From NCBI GenBank assembly GCA_003560215.1, contig PWIY01000311.1, forward strand, positions 1-15,604: a stretch of DNA of 15,604 bases, written 5' to 3'. The translations under genes and the position numbers were made by a program. This DNA comes from Bacteroidales bacterium. Lineage in GTDB: Bacteria; Bacteroidota; Bacteroidia; Bacteroidales; UBA7960. Below the pieces are notes generated by a model that worked only from the letters and a program-made list of their open reading frames with translations, ran no database searches and had not been told where the DNA came from. Positions 1 through 6,212 of this stretch are shown here, piece after piece. The number at the start of each line of letters is the position of its first letter. The first letter of the stretch is position 1.

Positions 1-79
1 CCTCAAGATAGGCTTTCAGGATGGTGCCGAGGTTCGGGTCATCTTCGGCCAGCAGAATTTTAATGTTGGACTTTTCCAT
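1..79 (-). CDS. Response regulator, OmpR/RprY-like (N-terminal fragment, runs off window)
   Basis: Only the first 26 codons are present. They encode the opening beta strand of a CheY-type receiver (IKILLAEDDPNLG), with the acidic pocket at E12-D13-D14. The phosphoacceptor Asp and any DNA-binding domain lie outside the window. The start codon is 15 bases after the stop of the sensor kinase on the same strand, so the two are almost certainly one operon and a cognate pair. Assignment to the OmpR/RprY class is inferred from the partner kinase, which looks like Bacteroidetes RprX, and from the short start (MEKSNIKILLAEDD) typical of those regulators. The output domain cannot be seen. Confidence 0.75.
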   Translation of the reverse strand, partial: MEKSNIKILLAEDDPNLGTILKAYLE

Positions 80-94
80 AAGGGGTCAGTTTGG

Positions 95-1744
95 TTAGTT
101 GTTGGTCTGCTCATTCCCTTTGCCATCGTAGCCGAAAGGAATGAAGACTGTAAACCGGCTGCCTTTGCCGGGCTCACTCTCCAGAGAAATGTTACCGCCA
201 TGTTTTTCGACGATTGCTTTTACATAACTCAGCCCCAGTCCGAAACCTTTAACGTCATGAACATTTCCCGTGGAAACCCGGTACAAGTTATCAAAAATTT
301 TCTTTTGATTGGCCTGGCTGATCCCGATTCCCCTGTCATTTACATGCACAATCACCCCTTTGCTGCTGTTTTGGGTGGTAACGGTGATCTGCGGGCTGTG
401 GGGTGAATATTTGTTCGCGTTGTCCAGCAGGTTGGAGAACACATTGGTCAGGTGAACTTTATCGCCCTGAACAAAACTATAGTCTGCATCAAAATTGGTG
501 TAAATTTTTCCATGTTTTGCCTCCACCTGTATCCCGATTTTCTGGATGGCGTTCCCGATCAGATCATGCAGGTCAATTCCGGTCATGTTCAGCCTGATCT
601 TTGCTTTTTCGATGAGTGCAGTCTGAAGTACTTTCTCTGTCAGCAAACCCAGGCGCTGGTTTTCCTCGTTGATTACATTGATATAGCTCTGGTAAAGGTT
701 TTCCGATTTTTGCACATCCTGGTCGCTCAGGGCCTGGCATGCGAGGGAAATGGTTGAAATGGGGGTTTTCAGTTCGTGGGTCATGTTGTTGATGAAATCA
801 TTTTTCATGACCGAGAGCTTCTTTTGCCGGATGATGGTAAGGATGGTAATGGCAAAAGAAGAGATGATCACCAGGATGAGGACAATGGAAGTGCCAAGCA
901 TGGCGTTCATCTGTGAAAGAATGTATCTTTCCTGCTGCGGAAAATGCAGCAGCAGATATTCGGGATTCATGAAAATATCGTTGGGGAAAAGCTGGAACGC
1001 GTAGGGACTTTCCAAAAGCTTGCGGCTGTACTGGCCCGTTTTTTCCTTTACCAGGGCATGCCCAGCCGGATTGTATACCCCGAACTCGTAAGATGTTTTG
1101 ATCCCCTGCCTGCCCAGTTCTTCTGCAAGCAAAGAATCAAGGGAGGAAATGCTGCTTTCGTTGGTGACCTGAAACGTATATCTGCTCGAAAACAGTTCAT
1201 CAAAAAGGTCATTGATGATCTGGCTTCTCTCGAAAAACCTGCTGAACGGATCATCCATGCCCTGCATACGGTTGTCCGGGAGATAACCCGGCCCGGACTC
1301 CGGGTAACTGCTGCGACCGCTGATTACAATTGTGGTATCAAAAGCGCTGCGCTGCTGCCTGTCATTCAGCTGCTGCCTGTCATTCAATTGACCGCCAAGC
1401 GGCAAATCGATTTCAGCCTGTACAATTCCCGAGGGGCGGTCCGGTGCTGCAGCATCCCCCTGCTGGGAGAAGATGCGGTTGTAATAAAAACGGTTCAGGG
1501 AATCCAGCATTTGTGTCAGCTGGGTCAGATGCCTGCTGCGTTCCTGCTGCTCCATCATTTTTCGGGCAAGCTCCTGCTTGTTGAACTGGTTGATTGCCCG
1601 GGTGGCTGCCTCACTCACCCCCCGGTCAAAATTTACTTCCTTGATCGCCACGGCATTGCGGATCCAGTAAAGTTGAATCCCCAATAACCCAACCAGGGAA
1701 ATGGTAATGGCAATTACCACCAGTATGATAAATCTTTTTTTCAT
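95..1744 (-). CDS. Membrane sensor histidine kinase, RprX-like
   Basis: A classical two-component sensor of 549 residues. A transmembrane helix at about 5-27 is followed by an extracytoplasmic sensor region (about 30-280) with no recognised fold, and a second helix at about 283-305. The cytoplasmic kinase core has a HisKA domain with phosphoacceptor H323 in MTHELKTP. It continues with an HATPase_c domain: N box around 434-447 (NVFSNLLDNANKYS), G1 box DRGIGI at 470-475 and G2 box GFGLGL at 500-505. All catalytic boxes are intact. The overall plan matches the Bacteroidetes RprX family. The sensor region contains a tandem LNDRQQ duplication at 120-131. The response regulator begins 15 bases downstream. 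The signal sensed is unknown. A -7-like promoter and phased TTAAC repeats lie upstream. Confidence 0.92.
   Translation of the reverse strand: MKKRFIILVVIAITISLVGLLGIQLYWIRNAVAIKEVNFDRGVSEAATRAINQFNKQELARKMMEQQERSRHLTQLTQMLDSLNRFYYNRIFSQQGDAAAPDRPSGIVQAEIDLPLGGQLNDRQQLNDRQQRSAFDTTIVISGRSSYPESGPGYLPDNRMQGMDDPFSRFFERSQIINDLFDELFSSRYTFQVTNESSISSLDSLLAEELGRQGIKTSYEFGVYNPAGHALVKEKTGQYSRKLLESPYAFQLFPNDIFMNPEYLLLHFPQQERYILSQMNAMLGTSIVLILVIISSFAITILTIIRQKKLSVMKNDFINNMTHELKTPISTISLACQALSDQDVQKSENLYQSYINVINEENQRLGLLTEKVLQTALIEKAKIRLNMTGIDLHDLIGNAIQKIGIQVEAKHGKIYTNFDADYSFVQGDKVHLTNVFSNLLDNANKYSPHSPQITVTTQNSSKGVIVHVNDRGIGISQANQKKIFDNLYRVSTGNVHDVKGFGLGLSYVKAIVEKHGGNISLESEPGKGSRFTVFIPFGYDGKGNEQTNN
1352..1387 (-). 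repeat. 18-bp in-frame tandem duplication inside the kinase gene
   Basis: Two adjacent 18-base units (1352-1369 and 1370-1387) differ at one base. Each encodes LNDRQQ on the minus strand, giving residues 120-131 of the sensor domain. The near identity suggests a recent slippage event that kept the reading frame. Confidence 0.9.
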
Positions 1745-1778
1745 CTACTTTTGGCCAAATAGAACTGAACCTGCCCTA

Positions 1779-1786
1779 CAAAGGTA
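1779..1786 (-). promoter_or_regulatory. -7 element of the sensor kinase promoter (TAnnTTTG)
   Basis: The minus strand reads TACCTTTG here, an exact match to the Bacteroidetes -7 consensus, 34 bases ahead of the kinase start codon. The expected -33 position holds only ATTT, so the -33 is weak. A weak -33 is compatible with an activator-dependent promoter. Confidence 0.45.
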
Positions 1787-1815
1787 AGATGGAAATAAAG
1801 ATCTTAAATCCACGC

Positions 1816-1840
1816 TTAACACTATTTAACAGCCCTTAAC
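1816..1840. promoter_or_regulatory. Three TTAAC direct repeats on a 10-bp period, candidate regulator-binding site
   Basis: TTAAC occurs at 1816-1820, 1826-1830 and 1836-1840, exactly one helical turn apart, with unrelated 5-base spacers. A related TTAAA lies at 1804-1808. The block is about 30-60 bases upstream of the kinase -7 element, where an activator would bind. OmpR-family regulators often bind direct repeats spaced by about one helical turn, so autoregulation by the cognate RprY-like regulator is a reasonable guess. No binding data are available from the sequence. Confidence 0.4.
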
Positions 1841-1889
1841 GTATTTTGTGTCGTCAATCCTGAGATAGAATGGACGGGGAGGGGGTTTT

Positions 1890-2465
1890 TTATAACCGGG
1901 CTGCAACTTTGTCCCAGTCCACGATTTTCCAGAACGCGTTCATGTATTCAGGCTTCCTGTTCTGGTAATCAAGATAAAAAGCATGTTCCCACATGTCGCA
2001 CGTCAGAAGGGGGGTCTTCCCGTCACGCAGCGGATTTCCGGCATTGCCTGTTTTGACGATTTCCAGCTTTCCGTCCTGGTTTCTGACCAGCCAGGTCCAG
2101 CCTGATCCGAACAGGGTGGTCGCTGCCTGGGTGAACTCTTCCTTAAACTTCTCAAAAGAGCCAAACTCATCTTCAATGGCTGCTTTTAGCTTTCCTTCAG
2201 GTTCACCGCCTCCGTTCGGGGAAAATCCTTCCCAGTAAAAGGTGTGATTCCACACCTGGGCGCCATTGTTGAAAATTCCGCCATCGGCCTTCATCACAAT
2301 CTCTTCCAGGCTTGACTCCTCAAAGGGGGTGCCCGGAATCAGGTCATTGAGTTTTTTCACATAGGTCATGTGATGTTTTCCGTAGTGGTATTCAATGGTT
2401 TTTTTCGAAATATTGGGTTCAAGTGCTTCGGGTGAATAGGGGAGCTTGGGTAATGTGTGGGTCAT
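1890..2465 (-). CDS. sodB: Superoxide dismutase, Fe-type (Fe/Mn family)
   Basis: A complete 191-residue cytosolic enzyme that converts superoxide to hydrogen peroxide and oxygen. The four metal ligands are in place: H27 (YHYGKHH), H74 (WNHTFYW), D157 and H161 (DMWEHAFYLDYQN). Q70 in NNGAQVWNH is the position where iron-type enzymes carry their outer-sphere glutamine, so iron or cambialistic use is expected. No signal peptide is present. The length is normal for bacterial FeSOD. It is a single gene with its own promoter upstream. The next minus-strand gene, a sensor kinase, begins 145 bases downstream and probably has a separate promoter. Confidence 0.97.
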   Translation of the reverse strand: MTHTLPKLPYSPEALEPNISKKTIEYHYGKHHMTYVKKLNDLIPGTPFEESSLEEIVMKADGGIFNNGAQVWNHTFYWEGFSPNGGGEPEGKLKAAIEDEFGSFEKFKEEFTQAATTLFGSGWTWLVRNQDGKLEIVKTGNAGNPLRDGKTPLLTCDMWEHAFYLDYQNRKPEYMNAFWKIVDWDKVAARL

Positions 2466-2501
2466 GGCAGTAATGTTTTCGTTTGTATATCCATTTGTCA
2501 G

Positions 2502-2533
2502 CTAAAATATGGAAAATATCTTTTGCTTCCAAA
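2502..2533 (-). promoter_or_regulatory. Probable sodB promoter (TTTG-N20-TATTTTAG)
   Basis: On the minus strand TTTG (2530-2533) is followed after 20 bases by TATTTTAG (2502-2509), a seven-of-eight match to the Bacteroidetes -33/-7 pattern TTTG / TAnnTTTG. It would give a leader of about 30 bases before the sodB ATG. Confidence 0.5.
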
Positions 2534-2605
2534 TACGAAGGGGTGCTGCAGCTGGTGTTTGCCCGGCAGCCCCGTCTGCATTTTTCGGTCATAACACAAT
2601 CGCGA

Positions 2606-2641
2606 TTAAAAAAACGCCCCGCTTAATAAAACGGGGCGTTT
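2606..2641 (-). terminator. Rho-independent terminator of the tRNA-Leu gene
   Basis: A perfect 10-bp GC-rich stem (2612-2621 with 2632-2641) encloses a 10-base loop. On the minus strand the stem is followed by a run of seven T. It starts five bases beyond the tRNA 3' end. Confidence 0.9.
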
Positions 2642-2646
2642 CCGGG

Positions 2647-2730
2647 TACCCGGGGTCGGGATCGAACCGACACGGTATTGCTACCATTGGTGTTTGAGAC
2701 CAACGCGTCTACCAATTCCGCCACCCGGGC
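2647..2730 (-). tRNA. tRNA-Leu(CAA)
   Basis: The minus strand folds as an 84-base type II tRNA. The acceptor stem GCCCGGG pairs with CCCGGGT (a terminal G-U pair), and the discriminator is A73. The anticodon stem TTGGT/ACCAA frames the loop CTCAAAC, so the anticodon is CAA and the tRNA reads UUG. A long variable arm and a T stem GTCGG/CCGAC with loop TTCGATC follow. A73 and the long arm are leucine identity features. CCA is not encoded and must be added by the CCA transferase. A consensus promoter lies upstream and a terminator directly downstream, so this is a single-gene transcript. Confidence 0.97.
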
Positions 2731-2753
2731 AAGGGTTGGGTATCAGAAGACCG

Positions 2754-2784
2754 CAAATTTACGCATTTTGCGGAACCTGGCAAA
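2754..2784 (-). promoter_or_regulatory. Consensus tRNA-Leu promoter (TTTG-N19-TAAATTTG)
   Basis: The minus strand carries TTTG (2781-2784), exactly 19 bases, then TAAATTTG (2754-2761), a full match to the Bacteroidetes housekeeping consensus. Transcription would start about 17 bases ahead of the mature tRNA 5' end. Confidence 0.8.
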
Positions 2785-2834
2785 AAAATCCCAAATTACC
2801 TCCTGCAGAGGATGTGTGGTGCTGTTATTATTTC

Positions 2835-2842
2835 TATTTTTG
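2835..2842 (+). promoter_or_regulatory. -7 element of the prs promoter (TATTTTTG)
   Basis: TATTTTTG matches TAnnTTTG and sits 37 bases ahead of the prs ATG. The -33 region is weak (TGTG at 2814-2817). This promoter diverges from the tRNA-Leu promoter across a short spacer. Confidence 0.5.
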
Positions 2843-2879
2843 TCCTCACAAAGTGTTTTTTTATCAAAAATTGCATCTC

Positions 2880-3824
2880 ATGGCTTCTGTGGTAAAAATA
2901 TTCTCCGGCTCAAAATCTCGTTTACTGGCGGAAAAAATTGCTGAGAATTATGGCAAACCACTGGGTAAGGAGATGGTCCAGAAGTTCGCTGACGGGGAAT
3001 TTCAGCCATCCTATGAAGAGACCTTAAGGGGAAATGATGTGTTTATTGTACAAAGCACCATCCCCCCCTCTGACAACCTGATGGAGCTTTTGCTGATGAT
3101 TGATGCTGCCAGGCGCGCATCGGCCAAACAGGTTGTTGCCGTGATCCCCTATTTCGGGTTTGCCCGGCAGGATCGCAAGGATAAACCACGTGTGTCAATC
3201 GGGGCCAAACTCATTGCCAATCTGCTTGTGGCCGCCGGGGTGAATCGTGTAATAACCATGGATTTGCACGCTGACCAGATTCAGGGATTTTTTGATGTAC
3301 CCGTGGATCACATGTATGCTTCCGCTATATTTGTACCGTACCTGAAAAAGCTTGACCTCCCCAGCCTTGTGATGGCATCGCCCGATACCGGAGGCACCCG
3401 CAGGGCAGGAGCCTATGCAAAATTCCTCAACAGTGAACTGGTGATCTGCTATAAGCAACGTAAAAAACCCAACGAGGTGGGGCGGATGACCCTGATCGGT
3501 GATGTGAAAGACCGCGATGTGGTGCTTGTTGATGACATCATTGATACAGCCGGGTCAATTACCAAAGCCGGTGCCATGATGAAAGAGAAAGGTGCCAGGA
3601 GCGTGCGGGCAGTCTGCACCCATGCTGTATTCAGTGAAAAGGCGTACGACCGCATTGCCAACAGTGTTTTTGAAGAGGTAATTGTTTCGGATACCATTCC
3701 GCAAACCAGGGAGTGCCCCAAAGTTACAGTGCTTTCCTCCGCACAGCTTTTTGCAGATGTGATCCAGCGTGTGCACAATCATGAGTCGATCAGTTCCCAT
3801 TTTGAGTTCTCCACCATTTTGTAA
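2880..3824 (+). CDS. prs: Ribose-phosphate pyrophosphokinase (PRPP synthetase)
   Basis: The enzyme makes PRPP from ribose 5-phosphate and ATP, feeding purine, pyrimidine, NAD, histidine and tryptophan synthesis. The protein has 314 residues, the usual class I length. The catalytic flexible loop lies at 91-116 (YFGFARQDRKDKPR...). The signature DLHADQIQGFF, with Mg ligand H130, is at 128-138. The PRPP-binding loop DDIIDTAGS is at 218-226. The reading frame stays open upstream to 2694, but that extension runs through the divergent tRNA gene and both promoters. ATG 2880 also starts the family's typical N-terminus (KIFSGSKS), so it is the start. The downstream neighbours rplY and pth form a gene order common in bacteria. 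Confidence 0.96.
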   Translation: MASVVKIFSGSKSRLLAEKIAENYGKPLGKEMVQKFADGEFQPSYEETLRGNDVFIVQSTIPPSDNLMELLLMIDAARRASAKQVVAVIPYFGFARQDRKDKPRVSIGAKLIANLLVAAGVNRVITMDLHADQIQGFFDVPVDHMYASAIFVPYLKKLDLPSLVMASPDTGGTRRAGAYAKFLNSELVICYKQRKKPNEVGRMTLIGDVKDRDVVLVDDIIDTAGSITKAGAMMKEKGARSVRAVCTHAVFSEKAYDRIANSVFEEVIVSDTIPQTRECPKVTVLSSAQLFADVIQRVHNHESISSHFEFSTIL

Positions 3825-3844
3825 GGGCCTGCATCCCATTATTT

Positions 3845-3875
3845 TTTGCTGACTTTGTTTAATTGATTATCTTTG
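3845..3875 (+). promoter_or_regulatory. Consensus rplY promoter (TTTG-N19-TATCTTTG)
   Basis: TTTG at 3845-3848, a 19-base spacer and TATCTTTG at 3868-3875 form a perfect Bacteroidetes promoter. It implies a leader of roughly 65 bases before the rplY ATG, long enough for regulation, although I see no clear structure in it. Confidence 0.8.
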
Positions 3876-3948
3876 CGGACTGTTTTGGCAGGGTTGCATA
3901 AAGTAACCTGTTCATTATCAAACATTTTTAACTTAATCCGTAAACATA

Positions 3949-4611
3949 ATGAAAAAAGTATCTGTTAGCGGTTCTCCACGCGGGAACGTAGGGAAAAAAG
4001 ATGCGAAACGTTTACGCAGGGAGGGCAATGTGCCCTGCGTTGTTTACGGGGGAAAAGAGCAGATCCGGTTTTTTACTTCAGAAAAGAACTTCAAGGATAT
4101 TGTTTATACCCCCGATGCCTGCATTGTTAAGCTTGATATTGACGGCAAAAAAATGGAGGCGGTGTTGCAGGACATACAATTCCATCCTGTTACCGAAAAA
4201 ATCCTGCATGCCGATTTCCTGGAAATATTCTCTGACAAGCCGGTTAAAATGGCCATTCCGATCAACGTGGTCGGAGATAGTCCGGGGGTAATTGCCGGTG
4301 GAAAACTCATGACCAAACGCAGGCGTCTGGAAATTACTGCACTTCCTGATAAATTGCCGGCGGAGATAGACATTGATATCTCTTCCCTTGAAATTGGGGA
4401 CTCTGTAACAGTTGGCAGCCTGGAGCTGGAGGATATCGAATTCCTTGATCCTGAAAACTCTGTTGTGGTTATGGTGAAATCTGCAAGGGCGGCCATGATG
4501 GCACCGGTAGAGCCTGAAGGTGAAGAGGAAGAAGGTGAAGAGGAAGAAGGTGAAGAAGGAGAAGGCGAGGAAGGAGAGAGCGAAGAAGGCGAAGGCGGAA
4601 AAGAGGAATAA
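3949..4611 (+). CDS. rplY: 50S ribosomal protein L25 / general stress protein Ctc
   Basis: This is the long, two-domain Ctc/TL5 form (220 residues) that binds 5S rRNA in the large subunit. The N-terminal L25 domain spans about 1-95: a basic start GNVGKKDAKRLRREG, then VPCVVYGG, and the conserved block LQDIQFHPVTEKILHADF at 73-90. The C-terminal TL5 beta domain spans about 96-180. A tail at 188-220 is almost only Glu and Gly and is encoded by purine-rich near-repeats. Such acidic tails occur in Bacteroidetes L25 but vary in length. The gene has its own strong promoter upstream and a hairpin terminator downstream, followed closely by pth. The assignment is secure; the tail's role is unknown. 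Confidence 0.96.
   Translation: MKKVSVSGSPRGNVGKKDAKRLRREGNVPCVVYGGKEQIRFFTSEKNFKDIVYTPDACIVKLDIDGKKMEAVLQDIQFHPVTEKILHADFLEIFSDKPVKMAIPINVVGDSPGVIAGGKLMTKRRRLEITALPDKLPAEIDIDISSLEIGDSVTVGSLELEDIEFLDPENSVVVMVKSARAAMMAPVEPEGEEEEGEEEEGEEGEGEEGESEEGEGGKEE
4519..4557 (+). repeat. 15-bp purine-rich tandem repeats encoding the L25 Glu/Gly tail
   Basis: The unit GGTGAAGAGGAAGAA occurs at 4519-4533 and again at 4534-4548, with a third partial copy after it. Each encodes GEEEE. The rest of the tail (to 4611) is degenerate GAA/GGN codons on an unbroken purine-rich strand, a slippage-prone tract. Confidence 0.85.
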
Positions 4612-4640
4612 TCCCTTATTTTCTATATAGTCCCCCGCTT

Positions 4641-4687
4641 AAGGCATAAGACCATCACAGGTCTTATGCCTTATTTATTTATTTTTG
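4641..4687 (+). terminator. Terminator after rplY
   Basis: A perfect 13-bp stem (4641-4653 with 4660-4672) and a 6-base loop are followed by the T-rich tail ATTTATTTATTTTT. The end of the tail also reads TATTTTTG (4680-4687), a match to the -7 consensus, 13 bases before the pth ATG. Confidence 0.85.
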
Positions 4688-4700
4688 AAAAAATGTTTTG

Positions 4701-5270
4701 ATGAAGTACCTGATTGCCGGACTTGGAAATATTGGCCCCGAATATGCCAACACCCGACATAACATAGGGTTTATGGTAGTTGACCGGCTGGCGGAAAAGC
4801 GAGAAACGGTGTTTGCTCCGGCCCGGTACGGAGATATGGCTGCATTTCGCCACAAAGGACGCAGTTTTTTCTTGCTGAAACCTTCCACCTTCATGAACCG
4901 CAGTGGCCGTCCGGTGCTGTATTGGATGAATAAGGAAAAGATCCCGGTTGAAAACCTCCTGGTGGTTACCGATGATGTGGCCCTGCCGCTTGGTACACTG
5001 AGGCTTCGCCCCAAAGGCGGACCTGGCGGACACAATGGTTTGTCAGATATCATCGATTACCTCGGAACGAATCATTTTGCCCGGCTGCGTTTTGGTATCG
5101 GGGATGATTACCCAAAGGGCTTTCAGTCGCAATATGTGCTTGGTAAGTGGACCCCCGGGGAAATGGAGCTGGTCGGGCCGAAAATCGAAACCTGTTGTGA
5201 AATGGTGGTCAGTTTCGGGATGCAGGGTGTGGCAAAGACCATGAATGAGTACAACCGCCGGTCAGGGTAA
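4701..5270 (+). CDS. pth: Peptidyl-tRNA hydrolase
   Basis: The enzyme releases peptides from prematurely dropped peptidyl-tRNA, recycling tRNA. The 189-residue protein matches the bacterial Pth family in length and motifs. It has IAGLGNIG with N10, the NTRHNIGF block with catalytic H20, KPSTFMN with N66, the DD pair at 91-92, and GGPGGHNGL with N112. A TTG codon directly precedes ATG 4701, but the ATG gives the standard MKYLIAGLGN start. It lies downstream of rplY, a widely conserved neighbour, and is separated from it by a terminator. Transcription may come from readthrough or from the -7-like sequence in the terminator tail, which would leave a leader of only a few bases. Confidence 0.96.
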   Translation: MKYLIAGLGNIGPEYANTRHNIGFMVVDRLAEKRETVFAPARYGDMAAFRHKGRSFFLLKPSTFMNRSGRPVLYWMNKEKIPVENLLVVTDDVALPLGTLRLRPKGGPGGHNGLSDIIDYLGTNHFARLRFGIGDDYPKGFQSQYVLGKWTPGEMELVGPKIETCCEMVVSFGMQGVAKTMNEYNRRSG

Positions 5271-5340
5271 TTGTGGTTACCGTATCACTTCATCGTAAAG
5301 CCGGGATCTGCCAATCGTTGCACAGGTCAACTGCCGGGAA

Positions 5341-6024
5341 TTATTTTTCGGGCTGAACGGGAATGATGTCATCAATGAATTTTTGCTCATGTGCCCGTCC
5401 TTCATTGTACATTTTAATCCACTGGAGGAGGCCCAATACTGCCAGGACAAGGAAAATCGAAAACTGAAAGCTGGTAAAAACCAGCCCCTTGACAAAATAA
5501 AGGGGCACTGAGATGATGTTTCCGGCGATCCAGTAAATCCAGTTCTCAATTCTTTTGCGTGCCATATACCACATCCCAATCAGAAATATGGATGTGGTAA
5601 ATGAATCCACGTAAGGGATGTATGAGTTCATATATTCCGGATCATCCTGTTTAAAAACGTACAGCAACGCGAAAATAATCATGTACAGTACAGGGATGAG
5701 TGCCAGCCCGGTTGCCTGCTCCTTTCTGGTGTTCCACCGTATGGGGATGTGCCGCTTTTGGTCATCTTTGCGGGTCCACACATACCAGCCGTATATGCTC
5801 ATGCTGGTGTAAAAAATGTTGATCCCCATGTCGGCGTACAGCTGAATGTTGAAGCATATGTAAATATAGATTACGGTGCTGATGATGCCTGTCGGGTAAA
5901 CCAGCAAGTTGGCCTGCCGGGCAAACCATACACTGATTATCCCGAAAGCCACTGCCACGAGTTCCAGCCAGGTGGTGGCCATGATGTTTGCATAAAAGAC
6001 CTCAAAAAATGTCTGAGCCAGCAT
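5341..6024 (-). CDS. pnuC: PnuC-family vitamin (probably nicotinamide riboside) transporter
   Basis: A 227-residue integral membrane protein with about seven hydrophobic helices. The family mark is the aromatic and Asn-rich C-terminal part (ENWIYWIAGNIISVPLYFVKG, about 160-180) and TGIISTVIYIYICFN in the N-terminal half. PnuC proteins move nicotinamide riboside by facilitated diffusion, and the cell traps it by phosphorylation; relatives carry thiamine or riboflavin. I see no TPP-riboswitch-like leader and no kinase gene next door, so the NAD precursor is the default guess. The frame extends to a TTG at 6066, but that codon lies inside the -7 promoter element, so ATG 6024 is preferred. It converges with pth over a 70-base gap with no clear terminator. 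Confidence 0.88.
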   Translation of the reverse strand: MLAQTFFEVFYANIMATTWLELVAVAFGIISVWFARQANLLVYPTGIISTVIYIYICFNIQLYADMGINIFYTSMSIYGWYVWTRKDDQKRHIPIRWNTRKEQATGLALIPVLYMIIFALLYVFKQDDPEYMNSYIPYVDSFTTSIFLIGMWYMARKRIENWIYWIAGNIISVPLYFVKGLVFTSFQFSIFLVLAVLGLLQWIKMYNEGRAHEQKFIDDIIPVQPEK

Positions 6025-6063
6025 ATTATAATATATAGATATCAGCGGTTGTAAAAGAAGGGG

Positions 6064-6071
6064 CAAATATA
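6064..6071 (-). promoter_or_regulatory. -7 element of the pnuC promoter (TATATTTG)
   Basis: The minus strand reads TATATTTG, an exact TAnnTTTG match, 39 bases ahead of ATG 6024. No TTTG stands at the expected -33 position. Confidence 0.5.
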
Positions 6072-6162
6072 AGGAAAATGCGAATTTATTTTTTAGATTT
6101 GAAGAACCGAAACTTGTTCTTCCGCTTTATTTCTGTAAATGGCGGGAGTTTCAGAAAAACCC

Positions 6163-6170
6163 TTATTTTT
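6163..6170 (+). promoter_or_regulatory. -7 element of the signalling-cassette promoter (TATTTTTG)
   Basis: TATTTTTG fits TAnnTTTG and lies 42 bases ahead of the GTG start of the hybrid kinase. No good -33 motif is visible, so the promoter may need an activator or an alternative sigma factor. It is the likely start of the four-gene transcript. Confidence 0.4.
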
Positions 6171-6212
6171 GCCTTTCAGGCATTGTTTTCGAACGCCCAA
6201 TAATTAACCGTA

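Noticed and set aside
944..1687. Long plus-strand open frame (247 codons) antisense to the sensor kinase
   Set aside because: It lies wholly inside the kinase gene, whose motifs are unmistakable, and its product shows no recognisable domain or membrane pattern.
2694..2879. N-terminal extension of prs by 62 codons
   Set aside because: It would run through the tRNA-Leu gene and both divergent promoters. ATG 2880 gives the normal PRPP synthetase N-terminus and length.
5271..5340. Possible bidirectional terminator between pth and pnuC
   Set aside because: Two GCCGGGA copies are direct, not inverted, and no stem with a T run could be drawn.
6025..6066. TTG start 14 codons upstream for pnuC
   Set aside because: The TTG is part of the TATATTTG -7 element, so it would not be on the mRNA.
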